The notes under the pieces are model-generated. The model was not told the DNA's origin. It did not search any database and was given only the letters and a program-made list of their open reading frames with translations. This document shows, one piece after another, positions 1 to 7,865 of a stretch of DNA of 64,000 nucleotides. Source of the DNA: Coprococcus eutactus (GTDB taxonomy: Bacteria > Bacillota > Clostridia > Lachnospirales > Lachnospiraceae); the NCBI RefSeq assembly GCF_001404675.1, contig NZ_CYXU01000001.1:248001-312000 (forward strand). The letters are read 5' to 3'. The position numbers and the translations under genes were made by a program. Position 1 is the stretch's first letter, and each line of letters begins with the position of its first letter.

Positions 1-390
1 GAGGCTGTGGCGAGAGTCGTGGTGGCGGCTATGCTGACGAGGACAAATCCGACACTCAGTGAGGTGGAGGATGTCAAGACGGCGGTGTCGGAGGCTGTCA
101 CGAATTCGATAATACACGGATATGGATCCGGGGAGGGAAGCATAATCCTGGAGGCATACATAGAGGAGCGCACCCTGTACATAACGATCACAGATCACGG
201 CTGCGGCATAGAGAATGTCGACAGGGCAATGGAGCCGCTTTACACCACTGTCACGGACGGAAGCAGATCGGGCATGGGATTTTCATTTATGGAGGCTTTC
301 ATGGATGAGCTAAAGGTAGAATCCCGCGTGGGTGAGGGAACCGTGGTAAATATGAAGAAGATAATAGGAAAAAGTCAGGAGATATATTGA
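1..390 (+). CDS. spoIIAB: Anti-sigma F factor SpoIIAB, 5'-truncated by window edge
   Basis: Serine kinase and anti-sigma factor of the GHKL ATPase fold. In the family it holds sigma-F inactive and phosphorylates SpoIIAA in the predivisional cell. The window opens inside the gene in frame 1, so the first residues (Glu-Ala-Val) belong to a longer protein and no start codon is present. Visible motifs are the N-box helix with TAVSEAVTNSIIHGY (about residues 24-38 of the visible part), a DHGCGI G1 box and a GMGFSFM ATP-lid segment. Its TGA overlaps the sigF ATG by one base (TGATG), which implies translational coupling. SpoIIAA should lie just upstream. Confidence 0.95.
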   Translation, partial: EAVARVVVAAMLTRTNPTLSEVEDVKTAVSEAVTNSIIHGYGSGEGSIILEAYIEERTLYITITDHGCGIENVDRAMEPLYTTVTDGSRSGMGFSFMEAFMDELKVESRVGEGTVVNMKKIIGKSQEIY

Positions 391-1073
391 TGGCGGATAA
401 TCATCGTTTGCTTGAACTTGCAAAAGATGGAGACAGAGATGCCAGAGATAAACTTGTGACGGACAATATGGGACTGGTGGTCAGCGTTGCCAGAAGATAT
501 GTGGGGAGAGGACAGGAACTTGAGGATCTTATACAGATAGGGCTTATAGGCCTTGTAAAGGCCATAGACAGGTTTGATATGGACTATGAGGTAAAACTGT
601 CCACGTATGCGGTTCCACTCATTCAGGGGGAGATTAGACGCTTTCTCAGGGATGACGGAATGGTGAAGGTCAGCAGAAATCTTAAAACGATATACTACAG
701 GGCAGACAGATACAGACATGAGGTCGAAAAAAACAGAGGGACTGAGCCGGGAATGGAGGAGATATGTGAGGCTATAGGAGCGACTCCTGAAGAGCTTGTG
801 ATGGCGATGGACGCGGCATCGGATGTGACATGCATAGATGATCTTCACGCGGAGATGTGCGGCACGGAAGATGGAGACCGCATCGTGGACAGGCTGTGTG
901 TATCGCAGCTTCTGGACACGCTCACGCCGGATGAGAGAAAACTTGTGGTGCTGAGGTATTTTCAGGACAAGACGCAGGGACAGACAGGGCAGATCCTTGG
1001 CATGAGCCAGGTGCAGGTGAGCCGGCTTGAGAAAAAGATACTCGGAAGACTCAGATGGAAAATATTGGAGTAA
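390..1073 (+). CDS. sigF: RNA polymerase sporulation sigma factor SigF
   Basis: Forespore-specific sigma-70 family factor of 227 aa, a usual length for SigF. The region 2 core (RRYVGRGQELEDLIQIGLIG, about residues 35-54) is followed by the KAIDRFD segment. A C-terminal region 4 helix-turn-helix (GQILGMSQVQVSRLEKKIL) ends the protein. The ATG at 390 is chosen because it overlaps the spoIIAB stop; a TTG one codon earlier is in frame but less likely. Co-transcription with its anti-sigma factor is the conserved arrangement. The spoVA genes follow directly, which fits their forespore expression. Confidence 0.95.
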   Translation: MADNHRLLELAKDGDRDARDKLVTDNMGLVVSVARRYVGRGQELEDLIQIGLIGLVKAIDRFDMDYEVKLSTYAVPLIQGEIRRFLRDDGMVKVSRNLKTIYYRADRYRHEVEKNRGTEPGMEEICEAIGATPEELVMAMDAASDVTCIDDLHAEMCGTEDGDRIVDRLCVSQLLDTLTPDERKLVVLRYFQDKTQGQTGQILGMSQVQVSRLEKKILGRLRWKILE

Positions 1074-1076
1074 TAT

Positions 1077-1137
1077 CAGCCATATACATGGACAGACTAT
1101 TCTTAGAATATAAGAACAGGGGACATGTATATGGCTG
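1077..1137 (+). promoter_or_regulatory. Long mRNA hairpin covering the spoVAA start
   Basis: A perfect 14-bp inverted repeat, CAGCCATATACATG at 1077-1090 and CATGTATATGGCTG at 1124-1137, flanks a 33-base interior. The interior itself contains a 6-bp hairpin (TTCTTA 1100-1105, TAAGAA 1111-1116). The 3' arm contains both candidate spoVAA ATGs (1125 and 1131), and the ribosome site AGGGGA (1118-1123) abuts it. In RNA this would bury the start codon. No U-tract follows, so it does not look like a terminator. Confidence 0.6.
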
Positions 1138-1754
1138 AACTTTTGTATTTGAAACTGTCGGAGAGCTGTCTGGCGGAGAAGCGAAAAGTCAAAATAAAAG
1201 ATGTGGCGACGGTGCTGAGCCCGAATCCCGATATAAAATACGGCGTGGAGAAGCTGGAGCTCATGAGCTTTTCCGGAAGCAAGGAGCAGCAGGTCATATC
1301 GGTGATGTACATTCTGCAGGTGATACAGGAGCACTACCCGGACTGCCAGACACAGACCATAGGGGCAACGGACGTGGTTGTGTATTACAGGACATATGAC
1401 ACCAGCGACAAAGTAAAGCAGTTCTTCAAATTCCTGATGATATGCTTCATCGCATTTTTCGGAGCAGGCTTTTCCATCATGTCGTACAACTCGGATGTCA
1501 ATATGGTTGGACAGCTTGACGTCATGCACAACATATTTGTGGGGCAGGGCAGGGATGCCTATCCTGTGGCGGGAATAGCATATTCCCTGGGGCTCTTCAT
1601 CGGTATAATCGTATTTTTCAATCACGGTGCAAAGAAAAAATTCTCTGATGATCCTACACCGCTTCAGGTTCAGATGAGACAGTATGAACAGGAGGTCAAC
1701 CAGACAGTCATAACGGATGCCTCCAGAAAGAAGGCGGAGAGAGATGCTGATTAG
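1131..1754 (+). CDS. spoVAA: Stage V sporulation protein AA
   Basis: Membrane component of the SpoVA system, which moves Ca-dipicolinic acid into the forespore and out at germination. The 207-aa protein has a soluble N-terminal domain of about 100 residues and two hydrophobic segments (about residues 107-125 and 145-165). A charged tail follows. The length and two-helix layout match SpoVAA. The ATG at 1131 lies 7 bases after AGGGGA, whereas the ATG at 1125 leaves a one-base gap and is less likely. The start region is part of a perfect inverted repeat. The 3' end overlaps spoVAB by 11 bases. Confidence 0.88.
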   Translation: MAELLYLKLSESCLAEKRKVKIKDVATVLSPNPDIKYGVEKLELMSFSGSKEQQVISVMYILQVIQEHYPDCQTQTIGATDVVVYYRTYDTSDKVKQFFKFLMICFIAFFGAGFSIMSYNSDVNMVGQLDVMHNIFVGQGRDAYPVAGIAYSLGLFIGIIVFFNHGAKKKFSDDPTPLQVQMRQYEQEVNQTVITDASRKKAERDAD

Positions 1755-2160
1755 ATACGCTATGCTTGCCATAGCCTGCTTTGCCAGCGGTGTGGCCATA
1801 TCGGGCGGGTATTTTGCATTTATATCCATGATAGGAATATTCCCCAAGCTCCTTGAGAAGGTAAAGGGGGCAAGGTATTATCTGCTCATAGAGTGTCTGC
1901 TGGCATATGGTGCGGCGCTGGCAAATCTGATATATGTATTCAAAATATCGGTTCCGGTGACATGGGTGGGATATACCATCATATGTCTGTTCGGAGGGAT
2001 ATTTGTGGGATGCCTGGCGGGGGCGCTTACGGAGGTGTTGAATGTCATACCGATCGCGGCCAGAAGATTCAGTGTGAGAAGAAATCTCCCTTATGTCATA
2101 TACGGCCTTGCCGCGGGAAAACTGGTGGGCTCGGTGCTGAGTGTCGTTCTGGGCATGTGA
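1744..2160 (+). CDS. spoVAB: Stage V sporulation protein AB
   Basis: Small polytopic membrane protein (138 aa) of the SpoVA cluster, with about four hydrophobic helices and little polar sequence. The start at 1744 is preceded by an AAGGCGGAGAG ribosome site inside the end of spoVAA. That 11-base overlap is typical of coupled spoVAA-spoVAB translation. The identification combines position, length and hydrophobic profile. SpoVAB is poorly conserved at residue level, so the position carries much of the weight. An upstream in-frame start inside spoVAA is possible but has no ribosome site. Confidence 0.85.
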   Translation: MLIRYAMLAIACFASGVAISGGYFAFISMIGIFPKLLEKVKGARYYLLIECLLAYGAALANLIYVFKISVPVTWVGYTIICLFGGIFVGCLAGALTEVLNVIPIAARRFSVRRNLPYVIYGLAAGKLVGSVLSVVLGM

Positions 2161-2200
2161 TAAAGTCAAAATTATTTTGTGTGAAATGGAGGTATTTGTT

Positions 2201-2650
2201 ATGAAGTTTGAACCTACAGAGAGTGATTACAATGAATATGTGGAGCTTGTGACACCAACATCAAGTGTGCCAAGAAACTGCCTGTGGGCGTTTCTTGTGG
2301 GCGGTGTGATCTGCACGATAGGGCAGGGGATATTTGACCTGCTGGTACACTTCGATGTGAAGGAAGACGAGGCGTATGCGTATGTATCGCTGATACTCGT
2401 TCTCGTAAGTGTCATCCTCACAAGTCTGAATCTCTACAAGAAGATAGCAAAGTACGGCGGTGCCGGAGCACTTGTGCCGATCACAGGATTTGCAAATGGT
2501 GTGTGTGCGCCCATAGTGGAATTCCAGACTGAGGGTGAGGTGTTCGGAAAGGGCGTGAAAGCGTTCACCATAGCGGGGCCTGTTATACTGTACGGTATAT
2601 TTACAAGCTGGCTGCTCGGTGTTATATATTGGATAGTCTCAATATGGTGA
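2201..2650 (+). CDS. spoVAC: Stage V sporulation protein AC
   Basis: Core membrane protein of the SpoVA dipicolinate channel, described in the family as a mechanosensitive-type component. The 149-aa protein has an N-terminal polar stretch ending in a proline-rich VTPTSSVPRN segment. Hydrophobic helices follow, with the shared SpoVAC/SpoVAE signatures WAFLVGGVICTIGQ and GAGALVPITGFANG. The ATG at 2201 follows TGGAGG (2187-2192) at good spacing. It is the last gene before a three-gene interruption; spoVAD and spoVAE resume about 3.7 kb downstream. Confidence 0.9.
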   Translation: MKFEPTESDYNEYVELVTPTSSVPRNCLWAFLVGGVICTIGQGIFDLLVHFDVKEDEAYAYVSLILVLVSVILTSLNLYKKIAKYGGAGALVPITGFANGVCAPIVEFQTEGEVFGKGVKAFTIAGPVILYGIFTSWLLGVIYWIVSIW

Positions 2651-2696
2651 AATGGGGTTTATTAAATTAAAAATCAACATATTTTCCCCACATCGG

Positions 2697-2724
2697 TTGA
2701 CAATATTTGAAAAAATAACATAAT
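2697..2724 (+). promoter_or_regulatory. Candidate sigma-A promoter for the DUF3783-vanW pair
   Basis: TTGACA at 2697-2702, a 16-base spacer and CATAAT at 2719-2724 lie in the AT-rich gap after spoVAC. This suggests vegetative transcription of the next two genes, independent of the sporulation operon. Confidence 0.5.
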
Positions 2725-2769
2725 GGGTATAGATTTGGACAAAAGAAGAAAGACAGGAGAAATGCTGAC

Positions 2770-3150
2770 ATGAAGAGGCTAATGACAGTCAATCTGGCAC
2801 CTGAGCAGAAGAGTGCAGTACAGGATATATGCAGTGACATAGGTGCGGAGTGCGTTGACATTCAGAGAAAGCATTATGGTATGAAGGTCGGAAGTCTGTG
2901 CGACACGGCTGACATATCTGGCTGTGGAGATGAGACCGGACAGACGGAAGATCTCAGTATGGATATGCTCATATTTGACGGAGTGAGCAGCAAAGAACTT
3001 GATATATTTCTTGAAAGGTATAAGAAGACCGGGCTTCCGGCAGTAAGGCTGAAGTCGGTAGTGACACGGAGCAACAGGGAGTGGACTGTACAGCAGCTCT
3101 ACTCGGAGCTTGCAAAGGAATATCTATTCTACAGGATGAGGGGAATGTAG
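2770..3150 (+). CDS. DUF3783 domain protein
   Basis: A 126-aa soluble protein of unknown role. The C-terminal half carries the family pattern: MLIFDGVSSKELDIFLERYK, then a TGLPAVRLKSVVT strand and NREWTVQQLYSELAKE, as in DUF3783 proteins of Clostridia. No catalytic motif or signal peptide is visible. A ribosome site AGGAGA ends 9 bases before the ATG. The stop codon abuts the start of the VanW-like gene, so the two are very probably co-transcribed. The family assignment is from memory of the conserved pattern. Confidence 0.7.
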   Translation: MKRLMTVNLAPEQKSAVQDICSDIGAECVDIQRKHYGMKVGSLCDTADISGCGDETGQTEDLSMDMLIFDGVSSKELDIFLERYKKTGLPAVRLKSVVTRSNREWTVQQLYSELAKEYLFYRMRGM

Positions 3151-4884
3151 ATGGCAGACGAAAGAAGAAACGGACATACAACTGAAAATAGACTTGCGCA
3201 GAACAGGCAGAGAGCTTCAGGACGTTCAGGACGGCGTGCATCTGAGCAGTGGAGGAAGAGACAGCAGCGATACAGAGTGATAAGCTGGATACTCACGGCG
3301 GTGTTCATGGTGATATTTTATGCGCTAATATGTGCGTGTGTGGGCAACAGAAAGCTGTACAAAAAGACCACCATAAACGGATTAGACGTTGGCGGAATGA
3401 AATCTGCGGAGGCGGCAAAGAGCATAAATGACCAGTTCAGACGCGATTACAGCAGTGTGGGCATACAGGTGAAGCTGGATGACAAGACTTACACCCTGGA
3501 TGTGTCGGCGGCGCTGGATATGGATTCTGAGAAGTCTGTGCAGAAGATACAGGATGACTCACACAGCTTCTGGAGAAGAGGCTATGGGCTTCTGGAATCA
3601 TGGACACTTGGAAGCAGCTATGATATTTATCCATATATAGGCGACAGCGGCATCATAACGACCGCCATCGAGAGCAGTGATATGATGAAGGTCGATCTGG
3701 ATATAGAGGATGGATACAGGATAGAGGACAAGAACCTCATTGTGACAAAGGGAAAGGGCAGCTACAGGATAGACACAGACAAGCTGGTAACCCGCATAAA
3801 GAAGCAGATAGCAAAAGGAGACTATGGCACTGTGGTGGAATGTCCTGTCGTGTCTGCTGACGTGGATCTGGACGAGGTATACAAAAAGGTACATTGTGAG
3901 CCGCAGAATCCAACGCTTGACCCTGACAAGAACTACGAGGTAGTTGAGGCCAAGGACGGTGTGGACTTTGATCTGGAGGCGGCAAAGAAGAGCCTTGAAT
4001 CTGCCAAGAAGGGAACGGATGTGAGCATCCCGCTCACATACACCCCGGCGGATATGAGTACGGAAGGATACAGGAAGATGCTGTTCAGAGACGAGATGAG
4101 TTCATACAGCACAGAGGTTGAGGGTTCAGAGAACAGAAAGACAAATGTCAAGCTGGCGGCGCAGTATTGCGATGGAACCATACTCATGCCGGGAGAGTCA
4201 TTTTCATATAACCTCGGAGTCGGAGAGCTCACCGAGGAGAGAGGCTTCCTTCCGGGCCCATCATATGCTGACGGACAGTCAGTCATGGACATGGGCGGTG
4301 GAATATGTCAGGTGTCATCCACCATGTACATGGCGTGCCTGTATGCGAATCTCGAGATAGATGAGAGACATTGTCATCCATACCCTTCATCGTATGTTCC
4401 TGCGGGACTTGACGCCACTGTGGCGTGGGGCGGATGTGACTTTGTATTTACAAATGACACGGATTACCCGATAAAGATAAGCACAAGCTACGATGGATAT
4501 TCCACATCATGTACGATATGGGGCACCATCACGGAGCCGTTCAGCGTGGAGCTCTACACGGAGACCGTTGAGACAGAGCCATATGAGACCAAGTATGAGC
4601 TGGACAAGAGTCTTGGCAAGGATGAGCAGGTGCTTGACACAGTGGGAATAGAGGGCCTTACAGTGCAGTCCTACAGAAGAGTGTATGACGGCGATGGAAA
4701 TGTCATATCGGACAATCCTGAGGCGACAAGCGTGTACTCTAAGCGTGACGAGGTGTACAAGGTAGGAAAGCTTCCAAAGGACAAGGATAAAGACAAAGAT
4801 AAGGATCAGAACAAAGATAAGAGTGACAGCTCAGACACAGATAAGAAGACGACTGAGTCTGAGTCAGATACTCAGGAAGAGTAG
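3151..4884 (+). CDS. VanW-like membrane-anchored cell-wall protein
   Basis: A 577-aa protein with a basic cytoplasmic N-terminus (about residues 1-45), one membrane helix (about 46-66) and an extracellular region. A peptidoglycan-binding-like domain begins at KTTINGLDVGGMKSAEAA (about residues 70-190, probably repeated up to 310). The VanW domain follows (about 325-465), marked by MPGESFSYN, GGGICQVSSTMY and a GGCDFVFTNDTDYPI segment. The tail is a G5-like region ending in Lys-Asp repeats and an acidic end. VanW proteins sit in some vancomycin-resistance clusters, but their activity is not established. The ATG directly follows the previous stop. Confidence 0.85.
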   Translation: MADERRNGHTTENRLAQNRQRASGRSGRRASEQWRKRQQRYRVISWILTAVFMVIFYALICACVGNRKLYKKTTINGLDVGGMKSAEAAKSINDQFRRDYSSVGIQVKLDDKTYTLDVSAALDMDSEKSVQKIQDDSHSFWRRGYGLLESWTLGSSYDIYPYIGDSGIITTAIESSDMMKVDLDIEDGYRIEDKNLIVTKGKGSYRIDTDKLVTRIKKQIAKGDYGTVVECPVVSADVDLDEVYKKVHCEPQNPTLDPDKNYEVVEAKDGVDFDLEAAKKSLESAKKGTDVSIPLTYTPADMSTEGYRKMLFRDEMSSYSTEVEGSENRKTNVKLAAQYCDGTILMPGESFSYNLGVGELTEERGFLPGPSYADGQSVMDMGGGICQVSSTMYMACLYANLEIDERHCHPYPSSYVPAGLDATVAWGGCDFVFTNDTDYPIKISTSYDGYSTSCTIWGTITEPFSVELYTETVETEPYETKYELDKSLGKDEQVLDTVGIEGLTVQSYRRVYDGDGNVISDNPEATSVYSKRDEVYKVGKLPKDKDKDKDKDQNKDKSDSSDTDKKTTESESDTQEE

Positions 4885-4897
4885 CTGCCGGCTACTC
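4879..4897. terminator. Hairpin shared by convergent vanW-like and clc genes
   Basis: GAGTAGC (4879-4885), a 5-base loop and GCTACTC (4891-4897) form a 7-bp stem. It overlaps both stop codons of the converging genes. It could end transcription both ways, but lacks a clear U-tract. Confidence 0.4.
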
Positions 4898-6247
4898 CTC
4901 AATGTCGTCTGAGTCGTCCTCCCTGATCCTTATAAGGCCTTCCAGGAATCCCGGTTCCTTGGTCTTTATCTCCTGGTTGGTGTAGAGATTGACATAGTGA
5001 GGGCGGAGCTTTGAGTAGATGATCTTCTGCTCGTTGTACAGGCTGTAATAGCCGGACAGCATGTAGCTGACGGCACATCCTATGGTGAACAGAAGTATTC
5101 CGTGTGCTCCGAACAGCTCTATGCTCAGGAACAGAGATGTAAGAGGACAGTTTACCACGCCACAGAAGAAGCACACCATTCCGAGGGCAGCGGCAAAGCC
5201 CGGGTCGAGTCCCATGAGTCCACCCATGGCGCATCCAAATGTGGCACCGACGAAGAACGATGGAACGATCTCACCGCCTCGGAATCCACAGCCTATTGTT
5301 ATGGCGGTGAACAGCGCCTTGAGAAGGAAAGCCGTTGGTTTTGCCTCTCCGTTGAGCGCCTGGGCGATGATGTTCATACCGGTTCCGTTGTAGTCGGTGG
5401 TGTTGAGTATTATGTTGAGCAGGACGAGCATCACGCCTCCTGCGAATACGCGCACATACTGGTTCTTGAAATATTTGCGGAAAAGCTTGTGCACAACGTT
5501 CATGAATATACAGAACAGACTGCTGAGCACTGCGCACAGGATAGCCAGACCGATGACCTTGATCACCAAAGGCACATCCACGGATGTCGGCATGCCGGCT
5601 ATATTGTAGTGGTCGTGTACAACGTGAAGCTTTTTCGTTATTGCGTATGCGATGACTGACGAGAACAGACAAGGCACAAATGCGCAGTAGTAGAGGATGC
5701 CGATACTTATGACCTCCATACTGAAAAGTGCAGCCGTTATTGGCGTTCCAAACAGTGCCGAAAAGACAGCGCTCATACCGCACAGTGTGAGTATGTGCTT
5801 GTCGCTGTCATCCAGCTTGAATAGCTTGCCTATAGAGACACCGATGCTTCCACCTATCTGAAGGGCGGCACCCTCCCGGCCGGATGAACCTCCAAAGAGG
5901 TGTGTAATGACCGTCGATATGAAGATCAGCGGAGCCATACGGGAAGGAATCTCGTCCTCCACACTTCTTATGGAACCGATGACAAGATTGGTTCCCTTGG
6001 AATGTCTTATTCCACAGATCCTGTATATAAATACGATCACGATTCCCGCAAGCGGCAGAAAATATATTATCATATGATTGTTCTCACGGAAGCCGGTGGC
6101 GTACTCTACGCATATATGAAAAGCTGTTCCGACAAGCCCGCATATTGTTCCCATTATCAGTGAAAAAACTATCCATTTGAAAAAAGTCGTAGCATATCTG
6201 ACACATCTGCTAAAACAGTTTACCCAGTATTCCTTTGTAAATTCCAC
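4892..6247 (-). CDS. ClC-family chloride channel or H+/Cl- antiporter
   Basis: A 451-aa polytopic membrane protein of the ClC family. The GSSGREGAALQ motif near residues 120-130 holds the gating glutamate (Glu125, GREG). A GGEIVPSFFVGATFG segment near the second half matches the GxFxP-type chloride-site loop. No CBS domains follow, so it is a short bacterial form. Reading on the minus strand, the start is GTG at 6247 after GGAG about 8 bases upstream. It interrupts the spoVA genes in inverted orientation. Whether it transports chloride or another halide cannot be told from the visible motifs; the usual fluoride-channel signature was not recognised. Confidence 0.88.
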   Translation of the reverse strand: MEFTKEYWVNCFSRCVRYATTFFKWIVFSLIMGTICGLVGTAFHICVEYATGFRENNHMIIYFLPLAGIVIVFIYRICGIRHSKGTNLVIGSIRSVEDEIPSRMAPLIFISTVITHLFGGSSGREGAALQIGGSIGVSIGKLFKLDDSDKHILTLCGMSAVFSALFGTPITAALFSMEVISIGILYYCAFVPCLFSSVIAYAITKKLHVVHDHYNIAGMPTSVDVPLVIKVIGLAILCAVLSSLFCIFMNVVHKLFRKYFKNQYVRVFAGGVMLVLLNIILNTTDYNGTGMNIIAQALNGEAKPTAFLLKALFTAITIGCGFRGGEIVPSFFVGATFGCAMGGLMGLDPGFAAALGMVCFFCGVVNCPLTSLFLSIELFGAHGILLFTIGCAVSYMLSGYYSLYNEQKIIYSKLRPHYVNLYTNQEIKTKEPGFLEGLIRIREDDSDDIEE

Positions 6248-6321
6248 GGCGATTCTCCATTCCTTTTTCTTTGTAAAGCAACTTTAGTAATGTTAAAGCA
6301 AATAAATGAATTTGTCCAGTG

Positions 6322-6350
6322 CTGAGATTAACAAAAACTACCATTATAAT
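6322..6350 (+). promoter_or_regulatory. Candidate promoter upstream of spoVAD
   Basis: CTGAGA at 6322-6327, a 17-base spacer and TATAAT at 6345-6350. The overlapping CATTATA at 6342-6348 also fits a sigma-G -10, but no good sigma-G -35 sits at the right distance. Which sigma factor uses it is open. Confidence 0.4.
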
Positions 6351-6412
6351 CTGCAGTGCATAAGGGAATTATAGTAACAGTTACATTTATCCATATAAGG
6401 GAGTTGCATGAT

Positions 6413-7438
6413 ATGAATGAGAAAAAAGGAAAACAGAGCATAAAATTTGGCAATCCCCCATATATACTGGGGGCAGCAGCGGTGGCGGGGCCGAAGGAGA
6501 TAGACGGCCCCATGGCGAGATATTTTGACAGAGTGAGCGAGGATGCAACATTTGGCAAAGATTCCTGGGAGGAAGGCGAGAGCGAGATGGTGCGTCAGGC
6601 GGTGACCCTTGCCATACAGAAGGCGGGAATAGTCAAGCAGGATATAAGGTATATATTTGCCGGGGATCTGCTGGGACAGCTCATAGCGTCGACATTTGGA
6701 ATCAAGGATATGGAGATACCGGTGTTCGGTCTGTATGGTGCGTGCTCGACGTGCGGGGAGGCACTGTCGCTTGCGTCCATGACTGTGGCGGCGGGGTATG
6801 CGGACAACGTCATTGCGGAGGCGTCAAGCCACTATGGAAGTGCGGAGAAGCAGTTCCGTTTTCCCTTGGAATATGGAAATCAGCGTCCCCTGTCAGCTAC
6901 CTGGACGGTCACGGGAAGTGGTGCCTTTGTGGTGTCAGACAGAGAGTCAGATGTGTGTATCCAGGGCGTAACCACAGGGCAGATAGTGGACTATGGTGTG
7001 AAGGATTCCCTCAACATGGGAGCGTGCATGGCACCAGCGGCGGCTGCCGTTATATATCAGAATCTTCAGGACTTTGGAATAAAGCCCACATACTACGACA
7101 GGATAATAACCGGTGATCTCGGTAAGGTCGGCAAGACGATACTTGAGGATCTTCTGAGCATGAACAATGTGGATATATCGGCAAATCATATGGACTGCGG
7201 TATAGAGATATTTGAAAACGAGGAACAGGATACCCACTCTGGCGGATCGGGCTGTGGCTGCTCGGCGACCGTCCTCGCCGGATATATATTGAAGAAGGTG
7301 AGCTCCGGGGAGTGGAAGAGAGTTTTGTTTGTTCCGACGGGAGCCCTGCTTTCCACGGTGAGCTATAACGAGGGGCAGACCATACCGGGGATCGCCCATG
7401 CGGTCATGATAGAGCATCACGAAAAGAAAGGTGAGTAG
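6413..7438 (+). CDS. spoVAD: Stage V sporulation protein AD
   Basis: Thiolase-fold SpoVA protein (341 aa) that in Bacillus binds dipicolinic acid on the outer face of the inner spore membrane. Recognisable features are the N-terminal PPYILGAAAVAGPKE segment and the CSTCGEALSLASM core helix near residues 110-130. The conserved C-terminal half ends in GSGCGCSATVLAGYIL and VPTGALLS. The ATG at 6413 follows AAGGGAG at 9 bases; the in-frame extension upstream has no ribosome site. It starts a two-gene unit with spoVAE, separated from spoVAC by three unrelated genes. Confidence 0.95.
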   Translation: MNEKKGKQSIKFGNPPYILGAAAVAGPKEIDGPMARYFDRVSEDATFGKDSWEEGESEMVRQAVTLAIQKAGIVKQDIRYIFAGDLLGQLIASTFGIKDMEIPVFGLYGACSTCGEALSLASMTVAAGYADNVIAEASSHYGSAEKQFRFPLEYGNQRPLSATWTVTGSGAFVVSDRESDVCIQGVTTGQIVDYGVKDSLNMGACMAPAAAAVIYQNLQDFGIKPTYYDRIITGDLGKVGKTILEDLLSMNNVDISANHMDCGIEIFENEEQDTHSGGSGCGCSATVLAGYILKKVSSGEWKRVLFVPTGALLSTVSYNEGQTIPGIAHAVMIEHHEKKGE

Positions 7439-7444
7439 ATGTAA

Positions 7445-7801
7445 ATGGATTATGTAAAAGCGTTTGTGGTTGGCGGAATAATATGTGTTCTTGCCCAGAT
7501 ATTGATGGACAAGACCAAGCTTCTTCCGGGAAGGATAATGGTCATACTCGTCTGTACGGGAGTTGTGCTTGGAGCGCTTGGAATATACAAGCCGCTTCTG
7601 GAATTTGCACAGTGCGGGGCATCGGTGCCGCTCACGGGATTTGGATATAATCTGTGGAAGGGCATAACTGAGGCGGTTGATAAGGATGGATTTATCGGAC
7701 TGTTCCGCGGAGGCTTCCAGATGGCGGCGGTTGGAAGCTCGGCCGCACTGATATTTGGATATCTTGCATCGTTGATATTCAAGCCGAAGATGACAAAATA
7801 G
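7445..7801 (+). CDS. spoVAE: Stage V sporulation protein AE (SpoVAEb type)
   Basis: A 118-aa hydrophobic protein with about four membrane helices, paralogous to SpoVAC. Both share AFVVGGIICVLAQ-like and GASVPLTGFGYN-like segments. It is the usual partner after spoVAD in the Ca-dipicolinate channel. The ATG at 7445 lies 6 bases after the spoVAD stop, with an AAGGTGAG ribosome site inside the end of spoVAD. A strong bidirectional terminator follows. The separate SpoVAEa and SpoVAF genes of Bacillus are not seen here. Confidence 0.9.
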   Translation: MDYVKAFVVGGIICVLAQILMDKTKLLPGRIMVILVCTGVVLGALGIYKPLLEFAQCGASVPLTGFGYNLWKGITEAVDKDGFIGLFRGGFQMAAVGSSAALIFGYLASLIFKPKMTK

Positions 7802-7825
7802 AATAGAAGACAGGCAGGATATAAA

Positions 7826-7862
7826 AAGCCCCATCATACATTGAATTGTATGATGGGGCTTT
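7826..7862. terminator. Bidirectional terminator between spoVAE and PBP gene
   Basis: AAGCCCCATCATACA (7826-7840), a 6-base loop and TGTATGATGGGGCTT (7847-7861) form a perfect 15-bp stem. A-runs lie on one side and T's on the other, between convergent genes. Confidence 0.85.
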
Positions 7863-7865
7863 CCG

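Noticed and set aside
375-1847. 490-codon minus-strand open frame opposite sigF and spoVAA
   Set aside because: It is antisense to well-supported sporulation genes, has no ribosome site and its translation resembles no protein. It is a shadow of the real coding frames.
2651-2696. GGGG...CCCC pairing after spoVAC as a terminator
   Set aside because: Only about five strong pairs over a long loop and no T-run. The region is better explained as spacer before the 2697 promoter.
4774-4830. Lys-Asp codon repeats at the end of the VanW-like gene as a microsatellite
   Set aside because: The codons vary (AAG/AAA, GAC/GAT), so the DNA is not a clean tandem repeat. It is a charged linker at protein level.
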